From Microstegium vimineum (taxonomy: Eukaryota; Streptophyta; Magnoliopsida; Poales; Poaceae), in assembly GCA_022036555.1 (NCBI GenBank), contig CM039122.1, forward strand, positions 54,076,693 to 54,140,692: 64,000 bases of DNA. The letters run 5' to 3'. Below the pieces are notes generated by a model. It was not told the origin of the DNA, did not search any database, and worked only from the letters and a program-made list of their open reading frames with translations. Positions 1 through 11,093 of the stretch are shown here, one piece after another (position 1 is the first letter of the stretch; each line of letters begins with the position of its first letter). A program made the translations under genes and the position numbers.

Positions 1-654
1 CAGCTTAGCGAGAATGCTAAGACCAATAAACGAGTGACTGGGATTCGCAAAGAATTGCAGAAACTTCACAGAGAAGCTATTCAGAACACCATTAATTCAG
101 TCACCATGGTAGCAACCCTGATTGCCTCCATTGCTTTCGTTGCCATATTCAATTTGCCAGGTCAATACTTCCAAGATGTGAATAGTGGGGGAGACATTGG
201 TGAGGCTCAAATAGCCAAGCTTACTGGTTTTCGTGTCTTCTGCCTTCTGAATGCCACTGCTCTCTTCATTTCCCTTGCGGTGGTCGTTGTGCAGATCACC
301 TTGGTTGCCTGGGAAACTGGTGCCCAGAAGCGAGTTATCAAGATCGTAAATAAGCTCATGTGGACGGCATGCCTTAGCACAGGTGCAGCTTTTATCTCAC
401 TGGCCTATGTTGTAGTTGGTCCACAGCATGCCTGGATGGCCTTCACAGTATCAGCCATCGGAGGGCCGATCATGATTGGAACCCTCCTGTTCCTAGCCTA
501 TCTGCTGTTGCGCCCACGGTTCAAGTTCGGTGAAGACAGACAGCGCCGCATCAAGAGGGCAAGCGGCAGCAAGTCCTTCTCCTGGTCACTCCATGATCGT
601 TTTTCAGATCTGGAAGCCTTCTCTGATCATGAGAAGAGGATCTATGCCCTGTAG
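1..654 (+). CDS. Ankyrin-repeat protein with PGG domain, C-terminal part (5' end outside window)
   Basis: The reading frame is open from base 1, so the gene starts to the left of the window and about 217 C-terminal residues are visible. These match the PGG domain and tail of plant ankyrin-PGG membrane proteins (ACD6/ITN1-like). Four hydrophobic segments can be seen at about residues 33-53, 79-105, 119-139 and 143-169, the first ending in FNLPGQY. The cytosolic ankyrin repeats would lie upstream. The protein ends with a basic, serine-rich tail and a TAG stop. Family members act at membranes in stress, salt or defence signalling; the specific role here is inferred. The first GTG/ATG in the window is not the real start. 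Confidence 0.85.
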   Translation, partial: QLSENAKTNKRVTGIRKELQKLHREAIQNTINSVTMVATLIASIAFVAIFNLPGQYFQDVNSGGDIGEAQIAKLTGFRVFCLLNATALFISLAVVVVQITLVAWETGAQKRVIKIVNKLMWTACLSTGAAFISLAYVVVGPQHAWMAFTVSAIGGPIMIGTLLFLAYLLLRPRFKFGEDRQRRIKRASGSKSFSWSLHDRFSDLEAFSDHEKRIYAL

Positions 655-1908
655 GAAGGTGTAACAGTAGCTACTCTCACATTGAGAAGAGGCAATTTGG
701 GAGGGTACAAATGGTTCATGTATATATTTGGTCTAGCTATTTTGGGCTTTTAGGTCTGGTACTCTTCTCGTGTAGTATTATCTAAGAATGAAGAGCTGCA
801 CCTACTGGAATGTGCAAGTGTTATGACCATGTTATCCGTGTGGACTGTGCATGCGTGAAACTGTTGCCGCTTGTGAATTGGCTATTTCTTTAATCAACAG
901 CACCACCATCAACAACAGCAAAAACAAGTTTTTATATTAAAAAAACAACAAATAAATAAGGAAAATAAGATAACATAGTACTCACAATGTTTCAAAAATA
1001 AATCAGTTTATAAAACTACTCTAAGGTGAGATTTGGAGATTGTTTGGTTGTCGGCCTTAGTTCGCCTAGCCTAGGTTTCAGCGGCCACGGGAAGCAGACA
1101 GTTGTTTGGTTCCTAATTAATGTTTCAGCGGCCACGGGAAGCAGACAGTTGTTTGGTTCCTAATTAATATGTGGCACGCCACACGATCCTCGGTTCATTT
1201 GCAACATCTTTCTCGCCGTCGCCACACTCCCTCTGGCTTGGCGTGGCCAGGAACCAAACACTCCCGGTGTCACTCTGACTTTGGCTCCAATGTCATAGAA
1301 ACTAGAGTGTAAGCCGATATCACCGAAGACGAGCGTAAGCACCCAAATTAGGGCTTCACCTCCTAATGCTACCATCAGACTCCTCCTTCGTGATCACCAA
1401 AAGCCAAAAGCCAAAAGCGTCCCCTCCACCCCTCATCCAATTTGTGCTGCTCTAGATCTTCGTTGGTGCCAGATCTCAAACCAGAGCAACACCAAATAAA
1501 AGCACTCCAAAATTTATTGTGACTCCTTTAAAATAACTTCAGCTCTTTTTTTTACTAGAAAAACGGTTCTAATCAAGCATTTTTTACTTAAATCGTTCGG
1601 TAAGGTTTTTCCACACAATTTGTATGTGAACACGAAGATGAGTCATACCAAACGCAGCCTAAGTTTAACTAACTTTGTAAAAAAAATACTATACTAATAT
1701 TTATGACATCAAATAAATATATTTTATAATATATCTAAGAATACTAATTTGATATAATAAATATTAACGTTTTTTATAAATTTAATTAAATTTAATATAG
1801 TTTGACTCAGATGAACTTTGGAAGTTAATCATTTGGCCCGGAGCGAGCACGCTACTTGAATCGGGGACTCGCGGCTTCGTGCTGTTCTTAGCCAAACAGC
1901 AATCGGAT
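655..1908. other. Intergenic region with 3' UTR and a 2 x 47-bp tandem repeat
   Basis: This holds the 3' UTR of the ankyrin gene and AT-rich spacer leading to the PPR gene. No convincing coding region is present. A 47-bp unit containing TTTCAGCGGCCACGGGAAGC occurs twice in direct tandem at 1075-1168. The short ORFs here have no recognisable domain. Confidence 0.6.
1075..1168. repeat. Tandem duplication, 2 x 47 bp
   Basis: Two nearly identical copies abut, starting at about 1075 and 1122. Both contain the core GCGGCCACGGGAAGCAGACA followed by a TTGTTTGGTTCC block. It looks like a recent local duplication, with no function evident. Confidence 0.85.
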
Positions 1909-3834
1909 ATGACCGCTTGTCTCCTGCGCCCTTATCCTCCCGGGCTCTCTACCCCTCGCGCCGATGCCAATCCCGCCTCCCATCAACCCACCCGCCTCGA
2001 ATGGGACCTTGGCCGCCGGCGCCGTTGCCAGCGCCGCCACCTTCTCCGGTGCATCGCCGCCTCAGCGGCTACCTTGCAGCGAGAACTCATTGCGCCGCCC
2101 ATCACAGGAACCACCCAGAACCCCAGCCCAGTGAACCCACCTAACCTGTTAGACAGAATGCCTGAGAGGAGCACCACGAAGATTTCGAGCGCGGGTAACC
2201 TGTTGGACGAAAGGCTTCGGACGGGCCGCCAGAGCGCAAGCGGATGTGGTCCTCATGAGGGCGGCGGGAAGAGCGAGAGCGCGGCCTTCGTGGCGTTGGC
2301 GCACGCTCGCCGGCATGCGGAGGTCGTCGAGCTCTTCCGCAGTATGCGGAGGGAGGGGGTCCCCGTGAGCAGGTTTGTGCTACCGAGTGTGTTCAGAGCT
2401 TGCGCCGGTCTATGGGACAGCAGGATGCTCCGAGCCGTGCACGGCCTGGTCATCAACTGCTCTTTGTGTCAGCATGTGGTCGTAGGCACTGCGTTGGCTG
2501 CTGCATATATTGATTTTGGCTTGGTGGATGATGCTAGGAAGGTGTTCAAGGATATAAGGCAGCCCAATGCGGTCTCTTGGAGTGTGTTCATTGGCATCTA
2601 TGCCCGTTCTTCTCAGTGGGACAAAGCCTGGGATGCATTCTCGGCCATGCAGTGTTCGGGTGTGCTTCCGAATGTTTCTGTTCTTGTCATGGCAATTCAA
2701 GCATGCGGTGCATTGGGCTGCCTGGTCCGAGGGAAGCAGATGCACACTGTGGTAGTTGTCCTCGGATTTGAAAGGAATGCCACCGTGTGGAACTGCCTCA
2801 TTGACATGTATGGAAAGTGTGGCAGCATGGAGAGTTGCCGGAGGGTGTTTGACACTACTATCAGCAGGGATCGAGTGAGTTGGAATACGATCATCTCAAG
2901 CTATGTCCGTCTTGGACTTTGTGAAAAGGCGCTAGAAATGATTGTTCAGATGCAAGAGTCTGGATTCACTATTGATCGTTTCACCCTTGGCAGCGGAGTC
3001 GCAGCATGTGCCCACTTGGCTGACATAGACAGTGGTCGTGCATTTCATGGCTATTTGGTTAGAAGAGGGTTAGATACTGATGTCATCCGGGGCAGTGCAC
3101 TTGTTGACATGTATGGTAAATGCGGCTACATGGATCTTGCTCGATTGGTATTTGACAGGATGGATGAGAGGAATTATGTTTCATGGGATGCACTCTTGTC
3201 TGGGTTCGTTGAAAATGGGTTAGTTGATTCAGCACTTGACACTTTTAGACAAATGGGGTCTGCAAATATAAAGTCTAACCAACATACCTTCGCGAACCTT
3301 CTGAGGCTCTGTGGTGATAGAAGGTACAGAGAATATGGAAAGCAAATTCATGGCCATGCCATAAGGGTCATAAACCAGATGAATGTAGTACTGGAAACTG
3401 AGCTTATCGATATGTACGCAAAGTGTGGGTGTATTGAAGTCTCTCAGTTACTGTTTCTCAGGATGAATGAGCGGAACTTGATATCATGGAACACATTGCT
3501 TTCAGGTTACGTGGGGGATGGACAGCCTGTTGCCACGATAAACATTTACCGTCAGATGGAGCTGGCACGTGTTAGGCCTGACCATTACACTTTGGCAGGT
3601 CTTCTAAACCTGTGCCGGTTCCAAGGGCTTTTGCGTCATGGAAGGCAGATACATGCTCGTCTCATCAAGACAGGTTCTGAAATGAATGTTGTATTACAGA
3701 CTTTGCTTGTTCATATGTACTTCAAGTGTAGACGATGGCGGGATGCTCACAATGTTTGCACATTGATCAGAGAGAGGAATTCCCATGTGTATGAAGCATT
3801 TTGCAAGGTATATGGAGACGACTATTTGATCTGA
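1909..3834 (+). CDS. Pentatricopeptide repeat protein, PLS type
   Basis: A single uninterrupted exon encodes about 641 residues from the ATG at 1909. The frame is open about 30 bases further upstream, but without an ATG. After a low-complexity arginine/proline-rich N-terminal region, tandem PPR motifs run to the C terminus. Typical phrases recur, such as LIDMYGKCG (three variants), VSWNTIISSY, ISWNTLLSGY and GKQIHGHAI, in the alternating long/short pattern of PLS-class plant PPR proteins. No clear E, E+ or DYW domain follows the last repeat; the protein ends in YGDDYLI. PPR proteins bind organellar RNA and act in editing, splicing or stability in plastids or mitochondria. The N-terminal region could include a transit peptide, but this is inferred. 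Lack of introns is usual for the family. Confidence 0.9.
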   Translation: MTACLLRPYPPGLSTPRADANPASHQPTRLEWDLGRRRRCQRRHLLRCIAASAATLQRELIAPPITGTTQNPSPVNPPNLLDRMPERSTTKISSAGNLLDERLRTGRQSASGCGPHEGGGKSESAAFVALAHARRHAEVVELFRSMRREGVPVSRFVLPSVFRACAGLWDSRMLRAVHGLVINCSLCQHVVVGTALAAAYIDFGLVDDARKVFKDIRQPNAVSWSVFIGIYARSSQWDKAWDAFSAMQCSGVLPNVSVLVMAIQACGALGCLVRGKQMHTVVVVLGFERNATVWNCLIDMYGKCGSMESCRRVFDTTISRDRVSWNTIISSYVRLGLCEKALEMIVQMQESGFTIDRFTLGSGVAACAHLADIDSGRAFHGYLVRRGLDTDVIRGSALVDMYGKCGYMDLARLVFDRMDERNYVSWDALLSGFVENGLVDSALDTFRQMGSANIKSNQHTFANLLRLCGDRRYREYGKQIHGHAIRVINQMNVVLETELIDMYAKCGCIEVSQLLFLRMNERNLISWNTLLSGYVGDGQPVATINIYRQMELARVRPDHYTLAGLLNLCRFQGLLRHGRQIHARLIKTGSEMNVVLQTLLVHMYFKCRRWRDAHNVCTLIRERNSHVYEAFCKVYGDDYLI

Positions 3835-5041
3835 GGACAATAGGGTGGCTCATTATGCACTAGAGTTGGAATATGTGAGATACTGTGGATAGACATCTTA
3901 GATAAAGATACTTCGTTGGGTGTAAGCAAGAATTAGTAGTTTTTAGTGTTTGTTTTATCACTAACATCAGTGACTTGTATGTTGTCTTGTAACTGTTCGA
4001 AGAAATAACTCAAATAAGGCATCATCTTCAGCGACAAAGGCATGAGAGGAAAGAAAAGTAAATTTTCACCAATACTGTTTATCAAGTTCTGTGTTCATAC
4101 TGGTCAACAGGTGTTTCCGAGCACCTGTGTCTATTTCTTTTTAGATTTGAATGTGATTATATTTATCTAAGTTCTAGGTCAGCTTCTTAATTCCTTATTT
4201 CTAAAATATTTTTCATATCAAAAGTTGTGGCACCATCCGAACCCGTTATAGTTCTCTTTTTGTCCCTGAATGATACTGCATGAGATCCTGCAGTTGCTAA
4301 CCAGAATAGAATAACCATGTTGTAGCAGAAGCAATTTTATCGTCGATATGAAATGGAAATTTAATCGTACAGGGTGCTGCCTGATGGACACGAGCAGCAT
4401 AAGATTTTATAATGTCTGAATTCTCCAGCAATGTTATCTAGTCCAGAGAACAAAGCGGAGTTTTTAGATGGGCAAGCGCTGCATCATTCTCAATATTACA
4501 ATGTCCAGCTGCTTATAAATAAGTTTGCGAACAGTGAACCTAACACAAAGTATTTCACCCATTCCAATTACATCATACGCAGAAAACAACTCTAAAGATA
4601 TTTACAAGAGATATTCACAAGGGGCCAAGGGCAACTGTAAGTTAGGTTTCAATTTTCATCAATTTACAGGTTATCACCACATCCTAAACAGGATAACACA
4701 CATCACTGTAAAAACACAGCTGTTAAAACAGCATACAACCAGATCAGAATCACAAAGTATTTCACCAATTCCAATTCCAATTCCGTCACACGCAGAAAAC
4801 AACTCCAAAGATATTTACAAGCAATATCAGCAAGCACAACTGTAAGTTAGGTTTCATCCATTTACAGGTTACCCCCACATCCTAAACAGGGAAACACAAA
4901 TCACGTCACTTAAAAACACAGCTGACAAAACAGCATACAACCAGATCAGAATCACAAAGACATTGCACTGCTTTGAGAATATCACTTGAGAGAAGATGAT
5001 GATCACAGGCTGTGTGCAGAAGTTATGTCAGCATAAGTTAA
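3835..5041. other. Intergenic region between convergent PPR and RING genes
   Basis: This should contain the 3' UTRs of the convergent PPR (+) and RING (-) genes. No ORF with a recognisable domain is present. The only striking structure is the roughly 205-bp tandem duplication at 4544-4952. Confidence 0.6.
4544..4952. repeat. Imperfect tandem duplication, about 2 x 205 bp
   Basis: Copy 1 (4544-4750) and copy 2 (4751-4952) share blocks in the same order: CACAAAGTATTTCACC, then CGCAGAAAACAACTC, GATATTTACAAG, CAACTGTAAGTTAGGTTTCA, CACATCCTAAACAGG, and CAGCATACAACCAGATCAGA. A third start of the unit (CACAAAG) follows at about 4953. It lies immediately 3' of the minus-strand RING gene, so it may be in or next to that gene's 3' UTR. 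Confidence 0.85.
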
Positions 5042-7026
5042 TCATGCACTGTCACTGCCTTTGAGAATGTTATACTTGCAGAGTGGACATGTTGCATTCA
5101 TGCGCAGCCACTTGGTAATACAAGTCCAGTGGAAGTGATGGTTGCAGGGGAGAGCAGATAACTCAGCTCCATCTTCGTATGATGAGAGACAGACACAACA
5201 TTCCTGAATGAACAAAGTATCTGTCAGCAAAGTACAAGAGAAATGTCGAAAAACATAAGCATTGTTCAATTTGTTTGTCAACTGAAGAATTAGCCAAAAA
5301 TGTATTGTTGAAAATTTTGTTCCAGCATGCCAATATGGACAAAGGGTAAGCAAAATTTACAACACACTGATGCCTTACAAAATGCCAACATAAACACCAT
5401 GCTCCTTTTTGGAAATGTTTTGGATGTGCCTTAATAAGCATAGAAAGATCATAACATAGTGCAAAAGACATTGAAAGAACACAGATATAGCATGGCACAA
5501 AAGTTCTTACAGCATCCTCATGAAGGAGAATACGCTCACTTGTTGACATTCCACTATTATTCAGGATAGGGATCATCAGTCCTTTATTAGCCCCCTTCTC
5601 ACCATCCTCACTTGGATCAGAATATCTATATCTCGGAAGAACACTAATATCTGCATCTGACGCACCCTCCTACATATATAATATGAAATGCTATATATTT
5701 AATATGAAAGGAACTACGGACTCTGTGATAACATATGGAAACAGTACAGATACAACAACTTTTTCTTGAGATAGGAGTTCATTGATCTTACCTGGCCAGC
5801 CAGAGCATACAGGATAGCAATGACACAAGGCAAGCAGCAACACAGTGCAATCCCAATGAAACAGGCCACAGCAACACAAAACACAGCGAAAAAAACATCA
5901 AAGGCCAGAAACACAACGGTTAACCTGCAGAATGGATTGCAAAGCAGGTAGTTAGACACTAGGATGACAAGTAGAACAGCTCACATCATAATTATGGAAA
6001 ATACAGATGCATGTATTGACTGAAAAGTATTTGAAATGGAAACAAAGCAGCTTGTAGATACATGTTTAACATCCTTAGACCTTTCATAAGATATATATTG
6101 CAGTTCGTGTATTCTAATCAACATCCAGTACGATATTTTCATTCAAACCTTGGTATAATCAACCAAACTAATTGCATGTTGTCATTGGAGAATCAAGATG
6201 CAATCAAAATAAACGTAACGTACCAATACAGCCTTGGAGCGCCGTATTCGAGCACCTCCCCACCTGACACTAGCCAGTAGAATCCAATGATCCACCACAG
6301 AAATGATATCAACGTGTTCATCGTCTCGCAACGACTTGTACGGCTGTGAGAGGAAGCCAAATAACAAAGAACAGTTTAAAAAAGGTAAAGTCGGCACGCA
6401 GACATAAGGAACCATGGTTTCGAGTCTATTGCATAAACCCTAATTCTAATCCCAGCACATCACAGAACACAAGAGGCTGAGGTTTAGATCGTGCATCACC
6501 TGCTCCTCCCTTCCGCCCGTTCGTCATCTTCGCTGTCGGCGTCGGAGCTGTCCGTTCCTGCGCCGGCAGACTCGACGTCGGAGGCCGAGCCCCGGGCGCG
6601 CCGTGTCTCGCGGCGGGTTTCGGCGCAGACGAGCCCGACGTGCACCAGGCACTGGGCGGCGTACCCGACGAGCCACAGGCGGAGCGGCTTGACGGGGCTC
6701 TCCTCGGCGGAGGACGCGAGCACGGCGGCCGCGGCGGCGGCGAAGGCGACGTTCCAGGCGATGTCGAGCGCGACGATTGGGCGGGAGTGCGCCCAGTCCG
6801 CGCGCCTCCGCTGCAGCTGCAGCGCCGCCGTCTCTCGCACCAGCATCGAGGGCCCGCGCCGCCCCGCCGCGCGCCCGATGAGCGCCGCGAGGAGGCTCGG
6901 CCTCGCCGCAGAGGGAGAAGGCGAAGCCGCGTTACCGGTGCCGGCGTCGGCGCGGGGGTTCGGCGCCGGGGAAGGGGGCCGGAGCAGCGGGTGCTCCGGC
7001 GACGGCGACGTGGCGGCCGCCTCCAT
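5042..7026 (-). CDS. Membrane RING-H2 finger E3 ubiquitin ligase (At1g12760/At4g11680-like)
   Basis: Five exons on the minus strand: 6500-7026, 6224-6343, 5792-5924, 5511-5669 and 5042-5203. All junctions are GT-AG and stay in frame, giving 366 residues. The N-terminal part is Pro/Ala-rich. Hydrophobic segments lie at about residues 84-105, 115-134, 187-203 and 217-255, the last being cysteine-rich. The C terminus carries a RING-H2 finger with ligands C315, C318, C333, H335, H338, C341, C352 and C355. The family places the RING in the cytosol and recruits an E2 for substrate ubiquitination at membranes; the substrate is unknown. The start is the first ATG of a GC-rich exon. The first intron (6344-6499) is short. 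Confidence 0.92.
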
Positions 7027-7978
7027 TTTGAGTCACCACACCTAGGACCTACTAGCTCGGTCCTCTCGGGTCTCGGGGTCCCTTCAACTGCCAACTCCAC
7101 TCCGCACCACGAATCTCGCTTCTCTACGGGTTTAATCAGCTGAATGGATCGATGACGATGGAGCATGTCGCGATTGGGCTGGGCCTAATGCAGTTCGGGC
7201 TGTAGCTGGGCTAGCCCAAACCACTGGATACCAATGGTCCAGACTCCAGAGAGTTGGTGTTCGTGTCAGCCTGTCTTTATTTTTTTTCCTTTTGCGTTTA
7301 ATTCGTGTCAGCCTGTCAGGAGGTTCTCTCCGTGCTATTTGAACTGTAGGTGACAAGCGTAGCGTAGCACGTTTGTAGATTTCAGATCAATCTCTCATTG
7401 TTAACATGATACTAGTACTAGTACGTACTAAAATTGATCAGAATTCACAAATGGCATCTTAACTGCAGCACTAAAACTTGTTCCTGGGTAACATGGCAGC
7501 CACCCAGTTTTGCTTTTGCAGCCCGACTTGTGTCGTTGCTCGTGGAAGAGATGTACTACTTCAACTTTGAATTTGAACGCGACAAGTTCGCATTGATATC
7601 TGCTACTGCCTACGGCTGCCATTGTGTGCATCATTCAGCCAGCGCTAGTAGTAGTAGTCTGAACTTTCTTGGGATGGAAACCAAATTACAGATACCACAA
7701 GCTGCTTGAAGTATACAAATACAACTATCCATACACCACTACATCTATTAGCCATTACAAACCCACTGCATCTATTATATTATTATACCGTAGCGTAATT
7801 ATCTGTAGGCACTATCAATCATTAGTCATTATACAAACCCACTAACCGCGCGGTAACAAACGAGACAATTTACAGAAGGGCGAGTTCACCGGTGGAGCAA
7901 ATTGACGCGATTAGTTACAGAAGAACGAGACTTACGCCTCCGTGCCCAACACCACGCTAAAAAGTCGCTAACGATGAT
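7027..7978. other. Intergenic region, RING promoter and 3' flank of next gene
   Basis: This contains the upstream region of the RING gene and the 3' flank of the minus-strand gene at 7979-8434. ORFs here are short and show no domain. I see no transposon ends. Confidence 0.5.
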
Positions 7979-8434
7979 TTACACCTTCTCCACCTCGCGG
8001 AAGCCGCGGCGACCCCCTCGCCGGCGCCCTCTGTCTCTGTCCCCGGCGGCAGCGGCGGCGGCGGAGGAGCTGTGGTCCACGGCGTCCCCGCTGCATATGG
8101 AGACGGCGTGCCTCCCCAAAAGGTCGGCTAGGAAGCCCCCCTTGTTGTGTGCCGCGGGGGTGGCGGCGCTGCTGAGCCTGGCCCTCTTCCGCCGGTGCCG
8201 CCCCGCCGCGCCAGCGTCGCTAACGCCGCCGCCGCCGCTCTGCTCCCGCGCCAGCAGCCGCTCCAACTCCCGCGTGATCCACTCCACCTCTTGCACGTCC
8301 AGCAGCGTCGTCGGCCTCCCCGGCTTCGTGGCCTTCTCCGGCTTCCCCGGCGGCGTGGCCACGGTCGCCGCCACCGCCGCCGCCGCCGCCTCTGCCTCTG
8401 CCTTTGCGGGAGGAGGGTCCATGGACGCTTGCAT
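7979..8434 (-). CDS. Small putative nuclear protein of unknown function
   Basis: One exon encodes 151 residues from the ATG at 8434, or 147 from the ATG at 8422. A TATA-like box lies about 100 bp upstream, so the longer upstream extension of the frame is probably untranslated. After a Pro/Ala-rich N terminus there is an acidic helical stretch, EVEWITRELERLL (about residues 45-57 of the short form). A basic cluster RHRRKRAR (75-82) resembles a nuclear localisation signal. A conserved-looking block GGFLADLLGRHAVSIC follows (95-110), then a serine/alanine run and an arginine-rich tail. I do not recognise the family. The short helix and C-terminal block suggest a plant-specific regulatory protein, but this is inference. 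The high GC content is typical of grass single-exon genes. Confidence 0.6.
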   Translation of the reverse strand: MQASMDPPPAKAEAEAAAAAVAATVATPPGKPEKATKPGRPTTLLDVQEVEWITRELERLLAREQSGGGGVSDAGAAGRHRRKRARLSSAATPAAHNKGGFLADLLGRHAVSICSGDAVDHSSSAAAAAAGDRDRGRRRGGRRGFREVEKV

Positions 8435-8530
8435 TGATGACCGGGATAGGAACAGGAAGAGATGTGGAGAGGCAATACCGCAGTGGGCGAAGGGAAGGGA
8501 GGGAAGACCGGCGACCTGACCTGCTGCATG

Positions 8531-8541
8531 CTTTAAAATAG
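8531..8541 (-). promoter_or_regulatory. TATA-like box for the 7979-8434 gene
   Basis: The minus strand reads CTATTTTAAAG about 100 bp upstream of the proposed start at 8434. This fits a core promoter and argues that translation starts at 8434 or 8422. Confidence 0.45.
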
Positions 8542-8703
8542 GGGACGGCCGGGGGTGGGGCCCGGTGCGGCTCCCGTGGCTGAAGGCGTGGGGCCGGTGC
8601 TCGGAGGCATTCATGCTGCGGGAGTGGAAGCCATGCGTGGTCAACTCCGTCCTTCCGAGTGGATTCCGCGGGTACGTTGTGTACTTGTCATTATGGGCAC
8701 GGG

Positions 8704-8803
8704 NNNNNNNNNNNNNNNNNNNNNNNNNNNNNNNNNNNNNNNNNNNNNNNNNNNNNNNNNNNNNNNNNNNNNNNNNNNNNNNNNNNNNNNNNNNNNNNNN
8801 NNN
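8704..8803. other. Assembly gap of exactly 100 N
   Basis: The run is exactly 100 N. The 13 bases before it (8691-8703, TTATGGGCACGGG) are identical to the 13 bases after it (8804-8816). The two contig ends therefore overlap, and the true gap may be zero or negative. Confidence 0.95.
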
Positions 8804-9059
8804 TTATGGGCACGGGACCCTATCCTGCGGCGCGGAATGGCTGGGGCAGCGCTGCGATGAGATGAGCGAAGCGGCTCATGCGTGCAACATCGGTGCTACT
8901 GCTACAAACACGGCCACACCCGTGCAGTAAATTCGGATTCAAATTCAAATCAAAAATTGAAGATCTGTTCTATTTGGTAAGGTAAAGTAGCGCTCTACTA
9001 GAGTACATATATGTTGTTTTTACTACGGCGGCTACGGCGCTGACCTACTCACTACGGCC

Positions 9060-9305
9060 AATTTCAATAAAAGTTTCATTAGATTTTCATTCACATTAAA
9101 TATATTATTACATAATATTTTTATGACAGGATAGTGTATTTTAGAAGAGAGATGGCAAATGGGTTTCATCTAGATGAATATCAACTCTCTACGAATCATG
9201 AAATTAAATGCATATAAAACTATATAATGAAACTTAGTATTCAGAGTGAGTGTTTCATTTGAGTTTCATTTTATATGACATGACAGTCTTAAAAACAACG
9301 TCATA
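9060..9305. repeat. Possible degraded MITE
   Basis: An AT-rich block has GTTTCATT-type motifs near both ends and internal text such as GGGTTTCATCTAGATGAATA, resembling common grass MITEs. Its ends are too diverged to fix a target duplication. Confidence 0.3.
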
Positions 9306-9730
9306 AAAACTCTATATTGACACTAACCTAAGTCGTTGTGAGCACGAACATCCGATCGAAGACAACGACAATTTCACTGCATGTAGCTTCAAGAACTTCA
9401 TTGAACGAGTGTTGAAGAAAGGTTGATCTTCGCTAATTCGATAGGTATGTGTAGCAAGCGATTGACGGCTCATAGCTTATCTTGGGTGTGTGCGAACAAA
9501 CGAGTAGATGTAGTGTGTACGAACTTTGTCATAGGTCCATCAACATCGAGCGAATCGGGATGTAAGGTGTACGTGTCTAGCATTGAGGCACTGCAAATCG
9601 CTCTTCCTAGCTGTCAAAACATGGTAGCGCTGGCATCAGTAGAGACGCAAGGCAACTTGTTAGATTGTATTGTTCTCGGCATCTCAGTTGTCTGTCTTTT
9701 ATATGTAATATCCAAATTTGATTATGTAAG

Positions 9731-9972
9731 TTGATCTAGTGCAAACTCAATTCTCGTGCAAACTGTGTAAACTCTAATCTGCACCGCAGGATGTTAATCC
9801 AAGGGGGCGCATGAGAGAGGTGGAAGGAGAGATTTGTAAAAGTGTGATTAAGAGCGGACGGTTAAGTGTAAAATTACCCAATCTCTCCACGCCCCTTGGA
9901 TCAACATCTTACGGTCCAGATTAGAGTTTGCACAATTTGCACGGGAGTTGAGTTTGCACTAGATCCGTTGCC
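9731..9972. mobile_element. MITE with about 60-bp terminal inverted repeats
   Basis: The left end GATCTAGTGCAAACTCAA and the following 40 bases are matched, inverted, by the sequence ending GTTTGCACTAGATCC. An inner pair around CCAAGGGG/CCCCTTGG extends the match. Both sides are followed by ATGTAAG (9724-9730 and 9974-9980), a possible target duplication core, so a small Mutator-type element is plausible. There is no coding capacity. Confidence 0.75.
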
Positions 9973-10839
9973 CATGTAAGTTAGGATGGTCTAGCCTACT
10001 ATTGTTATTCCTTCTAAGACGCTGGTCAACCGCGCGCCGTTTGCATTAGACCTAAGAAAACATGATCCAAGATGGATACTTGACATGTAACCCCTCGCCC
10101 AGGTCCGTCGCTAGGGAAGCGAAAAGCAAGATTTGTTTTATCACGCACCGGTCATTGAGACAACAACAAAAATTATTAGGAGTTTAGGCCTCCTTAAGTT
10201 GCAAGAGAAATATAGGGAAATTATAGGATGAATAGTTACTTTTCACACATTTGATTTTTAGAGTTGAAGTAAATAGGAAAGTTTCATTTGCAATCAAATT
10301 TAGAGGAAAAGTATAGGAAAAAAAGAACTCACTCCAAGCTCTTTAACGTAGTATCTAGAAATATAAGTGTGTGTTCCGTGGGGCTCATCGAAACAACATC
10401 TTCAGTAAAATTCATATGTGTTTCCAATCCTCTGTTTTGTATATGGATTCCGTTTCCCTATTTCTATGTTTCTGAGATCCGACGTTCCAAAGTGGGCGTT
10501 AATTGGAATTGCTTCGTCAATGGTAAAGTTAGTTGCTAATCGTAGTAACCAGCTGGCAGCTAGTAGAGCCTAAGTCAACCGATCAGCATCAGTTGCTGTA
10601 TGAAGACTAAGTCTTCATTATAATTGAAAACTTCTCTAGGCCAATTCCCTCCTTCAAGATCAACGGCTCACAGCACACCTACCACGCATCTAACGGCTAA
10701 GATTAAAAAGTTAGAAACCGGTCTTACTCTCCCACGCTCCCACCATACGCACCGTCGCTACCAAAGTTCGAATCCTCGAATCCTCCAATTGTCTTGATTA
10801 TTATTCATTTTTTTCTCACGTGTACGGCTTCAATCTAGG

Positions 10840-11093
10840 GAAATAACTGGGTCCATCACCGTGCGGTCGCCGCCGCTGCCTTTCATCCTCCGCCGCCTCC
10901 TCCCGTCCACCGCGGCGTCCCCAAACGGCGTCGCGCTCTGCCATTGCGTCGAGACCTCGCTCGTGGACGCTCAGCGCCGCGCCATGGACGTCGTCGTGCG
11001 CAACGTCAGCCTCCGGGGCCTCATCGAGGTCGAGGAGCGCGCCTCCTACAGGCCGCACCCGAACCGACCCGACGAGTGGACGCAGTTCCGCCA
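10840..11093 (+). pseudogene. PRELI/MSF1-domain exon fragment
   Basis: The frame that opens just upstream of 10861 encodes a piece of a PRELI/MSF1 domain. Diagnostic stretches are PFILRRLL, CHCVETSLVDAQRRAMDV, NVSLRGLIEVEERASY and PHPNRPDEWTQFR, which match the middle of plant PRELI-like mitochondrial intermembrane-space proteins. The family moves phospholipids between mitochondrial membranes. The N-terminal part of the domain is not seen upstream. The C-terminal part is replaced at about 11093 by copia gag sequence in the same reading frame. This is a broken gene or captured exon, not a complete gene. The GC content falls sharply at the junction. Confidence 0.8.

Larger units (their letters stand above)
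8817..10839. other. Intergenic region with MITE-like sequence
   Basis: AT-rich spacer without a recognisable gene. It holds one clear inverted-repeat element (9731-9972) and a possible degraded MITE with repeated TTTCAT motifs (about 9060-9305). The ORF at 9423-9734 has no domain I recognise. Confidence 0.5.

Noticed and set aside
6426..7166. Long arginine-rich ORFs on both strands over the RING gene first exon
   Set aside because: They are alternate-frame readings of the GC-rich exon; only the frame starting at 7026 on the minus strand splices into a known protein.
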